Positions 18,065 to 25,172 are shown, counted from the first letter of the stretch. The stretch is DNA of 64,000 nucleotides from Roseateles aquatilis (GCF_002205645.1 NZ_NIOF01000003.1:62001-126000), one strand, 5' to 3'. Notes: generated by a model not told the origin, from the letters alone. Translations and numbers: made by a program.

Positions 18065-18109
18065 AGGGACAGCACTGCCCGCTGGGGCAAGTACTGCCCC
18101 GTGGGGTGG
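18065..18109 (-). promoter_or_regulatory. GC-hairpin leader before the 216-residue gene
   Basis: Minus strand: CCACCCCACGGGGC, AGTACTT, GCCCC, then GGGCAGTGCTGTCCC, which is itself a self-complementary stem, and TTTCC before the ribosome-binding region. Same layout as the other leaders. Confidence 0.6.
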
Positions 18110-18121
18110 AAAAGGAATGGC

Positions 18122-18382
18122 TCAGTCCGGCTTGAACTGCCGGGTGGCCGGATTGAAACGAAGCGCCTCGTCTGCCTTGCGGATCGGCGTGAAGCCTTCC
18201 AGGTAGATGTTGGCCGAGTAGTTGTCGCGGTAGGTCAACGCCTGCCGTGCCTGCTCATCGGTGAGGCCGTTGGCGATGAAGTGGTCGAGCAGTTCCTCGT
18301 CGGGCGAGACGTCGTTGTTGGACAACTGGTCTTCGACGAAAGACAGCAGCGATGCCGGAAGAGACGCGAGGATGGAGTCCAT
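18122..18382 (-). CDS. Small conserved ICE protein, unknown function (86 aa)
   Basis: MDSILASLPASLLSFVEDQL leads into an acidic stretch (NNDVSPDEELLDHFI) and a C-terminal basic part. There is no known domain. A ribosome-binding site (AGGAGG) precedes the ATG at 18382, and the gene follows the DUF6927-type gene by 16 bases, so the two are cotranscribed. Short length and partner-like position would fit an accessory or antidote protein, but nothing shows that. Confidence 0.65.
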   Translation of the reverse strand: MDSILASLPASLLSFVEDQLSNNDVSPDEELLDHFIANGLTDEQARQALTYRDNYSANIYLEGFTPIRKADEALRFNPATRQFKPD

Positions 18383-18398
18383 CGTGAGCCTCCTGGGA

Positions 18399-18797
18399 TC
18401 AGGCCGACACCGGCGTAGCCGGTAGGGTCGGCGTGCGACGACGCGCGTGGTAGGCGCGCACGCCTTCGCGCCACTGGGGGGACTGCTCGGGCGCCATCGC
18501 CAGATAGCTGAGCGGGCACGAGTAGTAGTACGGGTGCATCGACTCATCCATCGGCTTGTAGCCCCATTCATTGCCGGAGCCTTCCAGCAGGTCGCAGCGG
18601 ATGTAGTGATAGGAGTCGCCAACCCCGAGGCCCGGCTTGATGCCTTCCTGCTTGGCGGTGATGCGCACGACGGACCACAGCACGTTGCCGCGCAAGGTGT
18701 GTGCGACGGTCTCCGCGCGAAGCTGCTCGTTGTCGCGGGGTTCGATCAGCTCCTGGATCAGCTGATGGCGGGATTGCCTTGAGAAATACCAGCCCAT
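18399..18797 (-). CDS. DUF6927-type ICE protein (132 aa)
   Basis: It begins MGWYFSRQSRHQLIQELIEP and contains WSVVRITAKQEGI and an aromatic patch (MHPYYYSCPLSYL) near 88-100. I recognise it as a conserved ICE-borne gene now labelled DUF6927; function unknown. It carries a hairpin leader (18815-18859) and an AAGGAGA ribosome-binding site, and runs straight into the 86-residue gene. Confidence 0.72.
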   Translation of the reverse strand: MGWYFSRQSRHQLIQELIEPRDNEQLRAETVAHTLRGNVLWSVVRITAKQEGIKPGLGVGDSYHYIRCDLLEGSGNEWGYKPMDESMHPYYYSCPLSYLAMAPEQSPQWREGVRAYHARRRTPTLPATPVSA

Positions 18798-18814
18798 GAG
18801 AGTTCTCCTTGAAG

Positions 18815-18859
18815 AAAAAGCCGGAGTCCTCCCCATCGGGGAAGAACCCCGGCGGGTGG
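18815..18859 (-). promoter_or_regulatory. GC-hairpin leader before the DUF6927-type gene
   Basis: Minus strand: CCACCCGCCGGGGT, TTCTT, CCCCGATGGGG, ACTCCGGC, TTTTTC. The outer GCCGG/CCGGC pair and the inner CCCC/GGGG pair nest neatly. It is the best match to the leader at 16105-16156. Confidence 0.62.
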
Positions 18860-18886
18860 TGACTGACCGCTTGCGCGGCCGATGGA

Positions 18887-19501
18887 TCAGGCGGTGGCGA
18901 GGTGCCAGTCCTGAGACAACGGGGCGAACGAATAACCCAGCACCCCGAGGCGGTCGCGCTGCTGACGCAGGACACGACGATCCACGGTCGGATCGAGCTT
19001 GACGCTGTCGCCCAGCGGCCAAAGCGCGCCGAACAGTGCGGTGTCGTCTTCCTCGGCCGAGGCTTCGAGAGACGGCTTGGCTGCTTTCTCCGTGCCGAAC
19101 GGCGTGGTATCGACCAGCGGATCGCGGGTCTTGCGACCCTTCGCCTTGGCAGGTGCCGGGGCTGCGACAGGCACAGGTGCCTGCGCCTCTTCGTCGATCG
19201 GATCGACTTCCTGCGGACTCAGCCGGCGGGCTTCGTCACGGCTCAGGGGATCGATGCTGGACAAGGTCATACCGCCCAGGTGGGCGCGAATCTCGATCAC
19301 CATCCGCCCACTGGTGTTGTAGGTGGAGGGCCGGATCTCGGTGATGATGAAGTCGCCGTCGTACTTGCCTTCGGCGTACTGGTCGAGTTCGGCATTCTTG
19401 ATGACGAACTCGCCGATGGAAGTCGCCAGACGGCCGACGTTGAAGTCGCCGTTGCGACCGTGGATGGTCTTGATGGCCAGTTGGCCTGGAACATTGATCA
19501 T
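18887..19501 (-). CDS. DUF3275 family ICE protein
   Basis: A 204-residue protein. The conserved N-terminal domain (about 1-80: INVPGQLAIKTIHGRNGDFNVGRL, then YDGDFIITEIRPSTY) is typical of DUF3275 and looks like a beta-rich fold of the kind found in nucleic-acid-binding proteins. It is followed by an Ala/Pro-rich linker and a C-terminal helical segment ending LGYSFAPLSQDWHLATA. DUF3275 genes accompany DUF3577 genes in ICEs, as here. Role in replication or processing is inferred only from that company. Confidence 0.85.
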   Translation of the reverse strand: MINVPGQLAIKTIHGRNGDFNVGRLATSIGEFVIKNAELDQYAEGKYDGDFIITEIRPSTYNTSGRMVIEIRAHLGGMTLSSIDPLSRDEARRLSPQEVDPIDEEAQAPVPVAAPAPAKAKGRKTRDPLVDTTPFGTEKAAKPSLEASAEEDDTALFGALWPLGDSVKLDPTVDRRVLRQQRDRLGVLGYSFAPLSQDWHLATA

Positions 19502-19576
19502 GGATAGCTCCTTTCGACGAATGAGCGATCGCGTGCCGCCGGCGCCGAAGCGCAAGCGGTGCTCGATCGAAGGGGA

Positions 19577-19613
19577 AGAAAACAAGGCCCCGGTGCATGC
19601 GCATGGGGCCTTG
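19577..19613 (-). terminator. Intrinsic terminator after the DUF3577 gene
   Basis: Minus strand: stem CAAGGCCCC/GGGGCCTTG with a 13-base loop followed by TTTTC, directly after the stop at 19618. It should end or attenuate the DUF3577 transcript before the DUF3275 gene. Confidence 0.7.
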
Positions 19614-19617
19614 CAGA

Positions 19618-20154
19618 TCAGAACGACTCGGCCAGGGCCGGCGCGTCAGCGGGTGCATCGGCGTCGTCATTGGCGGCGGCTTCGGATGCGGGCGCGTCCT
19701 GGGCTGCCGACGCGCTGGAGGGTGCTGGTGCATCCTCGCTCGCCGCGTCATCGGTCGTCTTGGGCTCGGCCTTGTAGACCATCTCGCCATCAATCTTGAT
19801 CCAGTTCACAAAGAGCAGGCGGGCCTTCAGGCTGACGCCCTGCTGGCCGGCATTCTTCCCCTTGGAGTAGGTGAAGATGTCGGTCCACAGGTCGCCGAGG
19901 CGGAAGCCGATCAGCACCTTGCGTTCGGCCTTGACGGCCTCTTCGCAACGGCGGACCAGATGCTGAGCTTCGCTGCCGGACACCCGCACGTCGAAACGGC
20001 GGTACTCGGGAGCGTTGCTCGGACCATTGAGCGCTGCGATGTCGCAGGCCAGGAACGGCTCACCTTTCTTGGGCTTCACTTCGCGGATGCGATTGAGATA
20101 CCCGAGGCCAGTGATGTGCAGGTCGAAGAACGATTTTTCGGATGAAGTGGTCAT
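19618..20154 (-). CDS. DUF3577 (STY4534-type) ICE replication-associated protein
   Basis: A 178-residue protein. The conserved part (about 1-130) has SFFDLHITGLGYLNRIREVKP and FLACDIAALNG, then KARLLFVNWIKIDG; the tail is Ala/Glu/Asp-rich and low in complexity, as in single-stranded-DNA-binding proteins. The family is annotated as ICE replication protein of STY4534 type. A long upstream region (20155-20548) holds a hairpin leader and copy A of the three-copy structured element, so this gene seems to be under elaborate 5' control. Confidence 0.87.
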   Translation of the reverse strand: MTTSSEKSFFDLHITGLGYLNRIREVKPKKGEPFLACDIAALNGPSNAPEYRRFDVRVSGSEAQHLVRRCEEAVKAERKVLIGFRLGDLWTDIFTYSKGKNAGQQGVSLKARLLFVNWIKIDGEMVYKAEPKTTDDAASEDAPAPSSASAAQDAPASEAAANDDADAPADAPALAESF

Positions 20155-20180
20155 GGTGAATCTCCAGACTTGAGAACAAG

Positions 20181-20239
20181 AAAAGCGGAGACACACCGAC
20201 CCTGGCGGGGAGGTGTGGAAACCCCCGCGCGGGTTGTGG
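20181..20239 (-). promoter_or_regulatory. GC-hairpin leader before DUF3577
   Basis: Minus strand: ACCCGCGCGGGGGT, then CACACC-TCCCCGCCAGGG-GGTGTG, then CCGCTTTTC before the ribosome-binding site. Two stacked hairpins; same place as the other leaders. Confidence 0.6.
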
Positions 20240-20350
20240 ATCGTGAGACCCGGAAACAACTACCGTGGCATCTCCATCGATGACTCGACGGACGTTCGCG
20301 CTATGGATGCCGAGAGCGAACTGGGGTGATCAACGCGGCCGGAACCGCGT

Positions 20351-20410
20351 CGTAGCCTTGAAGACCTTGGCTACCTGGGCATGCTGCTGACGGGTGTCAG
20401 CGGAACATGG
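20351..20410 (-). promoter_or_regulatory. Three-copy structured element, copy A (upstream of DUF3577)
   Basis: Two hairpins separated by a conserved linker. Plus-strand reading gives stem GTAGCC/GGCTAC, linker CTGGGCATGCT and stem GCTGAC/GTCAGC, then GGAACATGG. It lies about 200 bases before the DUF3577 start and after a terminator. Copies B and C are at 21475-21536 and 24451-24509; copy C keeps the first stem through a compensatory pair change. Confidence 0.65.
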
Positions 20411-20500
20411 CAGCAGCGTGGCTCCTACAGACGCGGGCTGCCAGAAGGAATCGGCATCAGCGATGTTCCCGATTGCTCGACCACCGGGGGCATGAACCAA

Positions 20501-20525
20501 AGAAAAGCCCCTCGATCGAGGGGCT
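20501..20525 (-). terminator. Intrinsic terminator after the 266-residue gene
   Basis: Minus strand AGCCCCTC/GAGGGGCT stem followed by TTTC, 24 bases after the stop at 20549. Confidence 0.75.
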
Positions 20526-20548
20526 GTGAAGGAACACAAGGGTTGGTT

Positions 20549-21349
20549 TCAGTGCCGCACGCTGCGCGCCTTGCCGGAGAGCGTTTCCACCCGGATAAGG
20601 CGCCAACTGCCGTCATCGATTAAGCGCTCCAGCGTGTCACCGAGATCGTCGAAATAGACGTCATCGACGCGCTCGACGGATTCACCGTCGCGGTGCAGTT
20701 CGACCACATAGACGTCGCCGCCGCGGTCGTAGCTCACCGTGACCTGGCCGCTGAACTTACCGGTCTCGACCGTGAAACGGATGGACGGCGGAGTGGCGAT
20801 GATGTCGTGCGGCTTGGGGTCGACCAGCGAGAAGTCCCGGGCATTGGCGTCAACCAGCAGGTGGCTGATGTACCGATGACCATCTGGTGCGGGCAGCTTC
20901 TGCAACTGCTGGATCAGTTCGGCCAGTTCCGGGCAGCGTGCCTGTGGCACAGGCAGCTCCGTGGTGGCGTCGCCCAGAATCACCGACTTGACGGTGTAGG
21001 GCCTGCCATCGGCCAGGTACTCCGTCTTCTCCCGGGGTGTGCCGACGCGCTGGCCATCGAAGTGGCGACGCGCATACGGAATGACTTCCACTTTGCTGCC
21101 TTCGGCTGGAACAGCAGTGACCAGATGGCGATCGACCACTGCGAACTGGGTCGGCTTGACCTTCACAACGATCGCGTCGTCGGTGACCGCGATCACCTTG
21201 CCTTGGAACGGACTGGGATCGGCCGCGAAGCCCAGCATAGTTTTCTGCGGCGTACCGTCGTAGACGTTGAACTTGAACGACCTAGCATTGCGAGGCACAT
21301 GGCCTGCGACCAGGGTGGGCATTTGAGAGCGGATGAGAGCGTGGTCCAT
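20549..21349 (-). CDS. Conserved ICE protein of unknown function (266 aa)
   Basis: A soluble, beta-rich-looking protein: MDHALIRSQMPTLVAGHVPRNARSF, then KVIAVTDDAIVVKVKPTQFAVVD (about 50-75), a charged middle, and DRGGDVYVVELHRDGE with a C-terminal DDGSWRLIRVETL. No catalytic motif is visible. It is bounded by terminators on both sides and preceded by a hairpin leader and structured-element copy B, so it forms its own transcription unit. I do not recognise a function. Confidence 0.72.
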   Translation of the reverse strand: MDHALIRSQMPTLVAGHVPRNARSFKFNVYDGTPQKTMLGFAADPSPFQGKVIAVTDDAIVVKVKPTQFAVVDRHLVTAVPAEGSKVEVIPYARRHFDGQRVGTPREKTEYLADGRPYTVKSVILGDATTELPVPQARCPELAELIQQLQKLPAPDGHRYISHLLVDANARDFSLVDPKPHDIIATPPSIRFTVETGKFSGQVTVSYDRGGDVYVVELHRDGESVERVDDVYFDDLGDTLERLIDDGSWRLIRVETLSGKARSVRH

Positions 21350-21370
21350 GGAAATCTCCTAGAAGAAGAC

Positions 21371-21416
21371 CAAAGGACGCCCGCCCGCCACCGGGGTTGG
21401 GAGCCCCTGGTGGGTT
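21371..21416 (-). promoter_or_regulatory. GC-hairpin leader before the 266-residue gene
   Basis: Minus strand: CCCACCAGGGGCTCCC, then AACCCCGGTGG pairs with CCACC, followed by a G/C-rich run and CCTTTGG before AGGAGA. Member of the leader family. Confidence 0.58.
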
Positions 21417-21474
21417 GAGGTAAATGGCGCGGGATGCGCCGGGGATGAACAACGACCTGTGCGGCGAACCGCAC

Positions 21475-21536
21475 CGTAGCCTTGGAGGTCGATGGCTACC
21501 TGGGCATGTTGCTGACCTCAAGTCAGCGGAACATGG
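21475..21536 (-). promoter_or_regulatory. Three-copy structured element, copy B
   Basis: Plus-strand reading: GTAGCC/GGCTAC stem, CTGGGCATGTT linker, GCTGAC/GTCAGC stem, GGAACATGG. The loop sequences differ from copy A while both stems are kept. It lies between a terminator (21611-21635) and the 266-residue gene start. Confidence 0.65.
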
Positions 21537-21610
21537 GTTCAGAGTGCACCGGCTCCATTGACCTGCCGACAAAGAATCGGCACCCCGGCCGGGTCGGTTT
21601 CCTGCACGCG

Positions 21611-21635
21611 AAAAAAACCCCTGCGAACAGGGGCT
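21611..21635 (-). terminator. Intrinsic terminator after the DUF5983-like gene
   Basis: Minus strand AGCCCCTG/CAGGGG stem with a short loop, followed by seven T residues: a textbook factor-independent terminator 19 bases after the stop at 21654. Confidence 0.85.
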
Positions 21636-21653
21636 GTGGCTTGAGGTGTGGCG

Positions 21654-22367
21654 TCACTCCTCGAAGATCGGCAGACCTTCCAGGATCTGCGCGTCCGCAT
21701 CGAGGATCAGGATGCGCACGTCGGCCTGCGCTGCCAGGTGCAGGACGTTGACCAGGCTCTCGGGCATGGCCTTCTTGAGATGCTCCCGACGCAGGTCTTC
21801 GGCCGTGATGCCCTCGACATGGCCGAGGTTCTCGTCCGTCCAGGGCGTGGCGATCAGCTTGACCCCGATCGCCGGGCTGTACGGAATGCGGAACGCGACG
21901 AACAGAAACCGGGTCGGCGTGGCGATGTCGGCCAGCTCGGCCAGGTAGCGCCCGGCATCTTCGGTGATGTGGGCGGAACTGATCTCCCAGCAGCGGCTGT
22001 AGAAGCCGGTATCGAATGTCAGGCGCCGGATGACTTCGCGTGCGGCCTCGTCGGAATAGGTGTCGCCGACATGGACAGGCTGGCCGAAGTCATCGCCGGC
22101 AACCGCATAGGTCACGGTTCGCACGATGCCCTCGGTCTGGCATTGATCCTCGAGTTCCTCGCTGATCTCCTGGCCCTCGGTGATCAGGGCAAAGTCGTTG
22201 CAGAAGATGCAGGGGAACTGTGCGACCTGATCGTCAGGCAGATGAGCCTGGCTGGAGTGAAGTAGCCGCCAGACCGGTGGGCTGTCGTCCTCGTAGGTGA
22301 TGCAAAGCGTGCGGACGATGCGCAGGTTCTGATAACCGCGAACGAACGGATTCGATTGGATGGACAT
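21654..22367 (-). CDS. DUF5983-like conserved ICE protein
   Basis: A 237-residue protein with CIFCND (CxxC) near residues 53-58. Its strongly conserved C-terminal half is FYSRCWEISSAHIT, FLFVAFRIPYSPAIGVKLIATPW and VRILILDADAQILEGLPIF. I recall this family as DUF5983, common in ICEs of this type; no function is known. The mix of an N-terminal CxxC and a C-terminal alpha/beta pattern suggests two domains. A hairpin leader precedes it. Confidence 0.7.
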   Translation of the reverse strand: MSIQSNPFVRGYQNLRIVRTLCITYEDDSPPVWRLLHSSQAHLPDDQVAQFPCIFCNDFALITEGQEISEELEDQCQTEGIVRTVTYAVAGDDFGQPVHVGDTYSDEAAREVIRRLTFDTGFYSRCWEISSAHITEDAGRYLAELADIATPTRFLFVAFRIPYSPAIGVKLIATPWTDENLGHVEGITAEDLRREHLKKAMPESLVNVLHLAAQADVRILILDADAQILEGLPIFEE

Positions 22368-22385
22368 GGGATTTCTCCAGCAGAG

Positions 22386-22432
22386 AATAGGCGGAGCTAT
22401 CCCCTGCTGGGGATTAAGCCCCAGCGGGTGGA
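22386..22432 (-). promoter_or_regulatory. GC-hairpin leader before the DUF5983-like gene
   Basis: Minus strand: CCACCCGCTGGGGCTTAATCCCCAGCAGGGGATAGC. CTGGGG can pair with CCCCAG, or the following GGGG with the same CCCC, giving two exclusive folds. CTATTCTC and the ribosome-binding site follow. Confidence 0.62.
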
Positions 22433-22447
22433 TGAAGTGGTGGACGC

Positions 22448-23137
22448 TCAGGCGGAGCGGTGGGAAGTGCTGCTTTCCAGCAGGCGTTCGGCGAGCCTCA
22501 GGCGCAGGGATCTGCGGGTGGCGTCATCGCCGATACCGGCGAGCAGGCTGACGGTTTCGAGCGCGATCCGGGCGGCCGCCTCGTCAAGATCGCCGGCCTG
22601 AATCGCCTTGTGCAGGTCCTGCCCGAGTTCCAGGGCGCGGGTCGAGCTGCTGTAGACGGTGACGTCGCGGCTGATGAACATGCCGTTGCCGCCAAACTCG
22701 AAGAGACGCGGCCTGTCGCTGTGCCAACATCCCTCGAACCGGATGGCTCGGAGGCCGTGTCCGTCGTCGAAGCATCTGGCGACGACAAACAGCGTGTCCA
22801 GTTCCGCGCCGTCCTCGAAGCGATGAGCCCTGAGAAGGTGATCCAGTTGCGGATCGCTCTCCGCGGAAAAGTGCTTCGCCAGCAGGCGTAGGTAGGACTG
22901 AATGCTGGGCTCTTCATCCTCGGGGAACGGCCGGCCGAGCTGGTAGGCCAGTTCGACCAGGTTGTCGCGGATGTCGTCCCATTGCGGATCGCTGCCTTCG
23001 GATGTCCGGGCGATGTACGTCTCTCCGTCGCCGGGATAGGTCTCGTCCAGATTGAACCCGCCGAATAGCGCGGTGATGACCGGCGTGATCCGGTCGAGCA
23101 CAAGAACGCCGGTGGCGTCGTAGTAGTTGTTGGACAT
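22448..23137 (-). CDS. Conserved ICE protein of unknown function (229 aa)
   Basis: It starts MSNNYYDATGVLVLDRITPVITALF and is acidic overall. A GNGMFISRDVTVYSSSTRALELG segment is near 155-177 and the C-terminus is helical (RRSLRLRLAERLLES). No signal peptide, membrane segment or catalytic motif. AAGGAGCC precedes the ATG at 23137. It is a member of the leftward accessory run; function not recognised. Confidence 0.7.
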   Translation of the reverse strand: MSNNYYDATGVLVLDRITPVITALFGGFNLDETYPGDGETYIARTSEGSDPQWDDIRDNLVELAYQLGRPFPEDEEPSIQSYLRLLAKHFSAESDPQLDHLLRAHRFEDGAELDTLFVVARCFDDGHGLRAIRFEGCWHSDRPRLFEFGGNGMFISRDVTVYSSSTRALELGQDLHKAIQAGDLDEAAARIALETVSLLAGIGDDATRRSLRLRLAERLLESSTSHRSA

Positions 23138-23159
23138 GGTGGCTCCTTGGTTGAAGAAA

Positions 23160-23199
23160 CTGCGGAGCCGCGCCCTGGCGGACGTGGGGAGTCCGCAGA
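23160..23199 (-). promoter_or_regulatory. GC-hairpin leader before the 229-residue gene
   Basis: Minus strand: outer stem CTGCGGA/TCCGCAG around TCCCCACGTCCGCCAGGG, then TTTC and the ribosome-binding site. Confidence 0.55.
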
Positions 23200-23260
23200 G
23201 TTGCGAAGCGAGGTATCGACGCCAGACAGGCATCGGTCCTCGGGTAGCGGACGCAGCTGC

Positions 23261-23524
23261 TCAGCGGGCGGGCATGCCTGCTACCGGTGTGTCCGATGGG
23301 GGATAGATCACGGTCAGGAACTGCCTGCCGTTGTGATCGCGGAAGCACGTGCCGTCCGGTACGGCAACCCAGGTGATCCAGTCATGGACCTCCAGCGTCG
23401 TGCCGCGAACGATTCGGGCTCTGAACCAGCGGCCGGGCAGTTGGCCGTCGCCGTAGAACCCGGCGCTGGTGCGCGCGTGATGCGCGTTGAGCCGCCGGAC
23501 GATTTGTCTGAGCGTCAGGGACAT
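23261..23524 (-). CDS. Small conserved ICE protein (87 aa), unknown function
   Basis: MSLTLRQIVRRLNAHHARTSAG at the start and an aromatic, beta-rich remainder (GRWFRARIVRGTTLEVHDWITWVAVPDGT, split by short loops). It could be a small nucleic-acid-binding barrel, but that is only a visual impression. CAGGAG precedes the ATG at 23524. It is positioned between two similar orphan genes, each with its own leader. Confidence 0.62.
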   Translation of the reverse strand: MSLTLRQIVRRLNAHHARTSAGFYGDGQLPGRWFRARIVRGTTLEVHDWITWVAVPDGTCFRDHNGRQFLTVIYPPSDTPVAGMPAR

Positions 23525-23550
23525 GTGCCACTCCTGAGATGAAGAGGAGG

Positions 23551-23590
23551 AACACGGCCCCGGCAGGGACACGTGTCCCTCGTAGGGTTG
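23551..23590 (-). promoter_or_regulatory. GC-hairpin leader before the 87-residue gene
   Basis: Minus strand: CCCTACGAGGGACACGTGTCCCTGCCGGGGCCGTGTTCC. The inner GGGACACGTGTCCC is a perfect palindrome. Confidence 0.55.
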
Positions 23591-23623
23591 GAGAAAAGGT
23601 GCGAGTGCGACGGCGAGGCAGGC

Positions 23624-24016
23624 TCACCAACCGTTGTAGTTGAGGACCAAGTCGGCGATGACCTTGCGCCGCTCCAGATCGAGGCCGCCGAAGTCGGACA
23701 GCCCCTCGAAGCCGCAACGCTTGAGCATCGCGCCGCCTTCGCGGGCGTTGTAGAAGCTCACCATCGCGGACAGGAACATCCGCTGGCCACTGCTCAGGAC
23801 ACCCAGGGCGTCGTTGAGCATCAGCATGTTGGGCCGCAGCTCCCACTTGGTCGTGGCACGCTGCAAGCCTTCGCGGGTGCCGTCGCCGAACCACTCGGCG
23901 CCGGCGATCTCGGCACCGCGCTTCCAGGCCTGGAAGAACGCGGACGGGGCCTGGGTGAAATGCGCATCTTCCCGCGCGATCTGATCGAACACTTCTTGAG
24001 GCAATGACAAGCTCAT
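23624..24016 (-). CDS. Conserved ICE protein (130 aa), unknown function
   Basis: A helical, soluble protein starting MSLSLPQEVFDQIAREDAHFTQAP. It has SSGQRMFLSAMVSFYNAREGGAMLKRCGF in the middle (about 76-104) and a conserved-looking end DLERRKVIADLVLNYNGW. The sequence pattern recalls other ICE proteins in which expression-linked helices surround a FYN motif, but I cannot name a family with certainty. AAGGAG lies before the ATG at 24016. Confidence 0.68.
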   Translation of the reverse strand: MSLSLPQEVFDQIAREDAHFTQAPSAFFQAWKRGAEIAGAEWFGDGTREGLQRATTKWELRPNMLMLNDALGVLSSGQRMFLSAMVSFYNAREGGAMLKRCGFEGLSDFGGLDLERRKVIADLVLNYNGW

Positions 24017-24044
24017 GAGGAATCTCCTTGGATGGCAGGGGCAA

Positions 24045-24299
24045 TCACGGGTGCGAGCGCTGTGTCCACGCGCCTGTCGCCAGGGCTTTGGCTGCGGCGT
24101 CGCGGCTGGGGAAGTACTCGAAGGACTCGCGGGAGCAAGGTCCGTCGTGGTCATCGAACGCGCCGATGTAGTAACCAGCGGCACTGCGAAGAACCTGCAG
24201 AGGCAGGCGCTTGCCGACAAAGGTCAGGGCCAGGTAGCCGATGGAATCGGCTCGGGCCGCCTGTGCCGTGATGGGTGGCGAAGTGGAAGCAAGGGACAT
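24045..24299 (-). CDS. Small ICE protein (84 aa), unknown function
   Basis: MSLASTSPPITAQAARADSIG opens a short alpha/beta protein with LQVLRSAAGYYIGAFDDHDGPCSRESFEYF and a C-terminal AAAKALATGAW. GGAGAG precedes the ATG at 24299; another in-frame ATG nine bases upstream is possible. It is the first gene of the accessory run after the topB intergenic region and carries a leader and structured-element copy C upstream, so it probably has its own promoter. Confidence 0.65.
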   Translation of the reverse strand: MSLASTSPPITAQAARADSIGYLALTFVGKRLPLQVLRSAAGYYIGAFDDHDGPCSRESFEYFPSRDAAAKALATGAWTQRSHP

Positions 24300-24325
24300 G
24301 GGGCTCTCCATGGGGAAAATGGAAA

Positions 24326-24365
24326 GCTCAATCCCGACGGGATGAAGGAACTTCCCGTGAGGTGG
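24326..24365 (-). promoter_or_regulatory. GC-hairpin leader before the 84-residue gene
   Basis: Minus strand: CCACCTCACGGGAAGTTCC, TTCATCCCGTCGGGAT. CCCG/CGGG forms the core, and the CCACC box is kept. Confidence 0.52.
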
Positions 24366-24450
24366 ATCGAAGCATCGACGCCAGGTATCGGCGGCGTCCG
24401 CGCGGGCGATGCGAAGCGGACTGGTTCGGTCTACGCGGAAGGTTCCGCGG

Positions 24451-24509
24451 CGCAGCCTTGAAGACCGGAGCTGCCTGGGCATGGCGCTGACGGAGTCAGC
24501 AACGCATGG
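24451..24509 (-). promoter_or_regulatory. Three-copy structured element, copy C
   Basis: Plus-strand reading: GCAGC/GCTGC stem (where copies A and B have GTAGC/GCTAC: T-A changed to C-G on both sides), CTGGGCATGGC linker, GCTGAC/GTCAGC stem and a CATGG end. The compensatory change argues for selection on RNA or cruciform pairing. Confidence 0.65.
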
Positions 24510-24616
24510 GCTTAGCTTCGGAGAGCAGTGCGAGCTTGTCGTGCAACAAATCGAAGCTGCGCGGTTCCTGATTTCCAAGCGCTGGATAGCGCTGTCGCCA
24601 TTTAGCAGCGCACACG

Positions 24617-24639
24617 AAAAGGCCCCGCAGTGCGGAGCC
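24617..24639 (-). terminator. Putative terminator in the topB downstream region
   Basis: Minus strand GGCTCCGCA/TGCGGGGCC (one mismatch) followed by TTTTC. It would stop transcripts coming from the topB side before the accessory genes. Confidence 0.6.
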
Positions 24640-25172
24640 GGTTGTGAAACAGGGAGCAGAGGTTGTCGGCCGTGCGGCCGGCGTGTTTCAGGACAAGGAA
24701 AGACCAAGGTGCCGAAGGCTGGAGGCCTTCGGCTGGATGACAAAGGAGTGCCACCCGTGGGCTGCTACAGGCGTGGGGCCGTCGTCAAAGCCGCCGCTGC
24801 ACCAGCAATCGCACTCGACCGGTATCGTGGCTGGGGTCGATATCCTCTGGCACGCATCCGCGCACAAAGGGCGCCCGTTTTTTCACCGGCGGGCACCGGC
24901 ACCGAATACCGTCGACCCCGAAGAGTCTCCTGGCGGCTCGCGAGACGAGGCGCCAGGAGACTCTTCTGAGTGAACGGAAGAACCGCGGATCAAGGGAATC
25001 GCGTGGGGCGCCATTCGCGGACCAACTGCCTTCTCGCCCTGTGGCCACACGTGCCAGGCAGGACGCGCACACCGTCGCAGAAGGGATCGCGTGCTGGGGA
25101 GGCCCCGCAACGCGCGGGGCGCATGCCTCGCCGCCGGGGGAGCGGCAGGCGCGGCAGACGTGTTTTCAGGCT
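24640..25172. other. 533-bp non-coding region with a 16-bp perfect inverted repeat
   Basis: No supported gene. The main feature is the perfect inverted repeat 24920-24935/24951-24966 (GAAGAGTCTCCTGGCG and its complement) with a 15-base spacer that itself contains CTCGCGAG. Nearer topB is a second hairpin, GCCCCGCG/CGCGGGGC-like, at about 25098-25118. It lies between the DNA-processing genes and the accessory genes and is therefore a candidate site for an origin of transfer or another protein-binding site. Confidence 0.5.
24920..24966. repeat. Perfect 16-bp inverted repeat
   Basis: Arms 24920-24935 and 24951-24966 are exact complements, with a spacer of 15 bases. There is no T-run on either side, so it is not a standard terminator. 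It lies about 200 bases after the topoisomerase stop. Confidence 0.85.

Noticed and set aside
22398-22415. Fourth copy of the TATCCCC/GGGGATA palindrome
   Set aside because: Here the halves are separated by extra bases (TATCCCC-TGCT-GGGGATTA) and form part of a hairpin leader, so not the same site.
15699-24365. CRISPR interpretation of the regularly spaced hairpins
   Set aside because: Repeats are not identical, spacing follows gene lengths, and genes with good starts lie between them.
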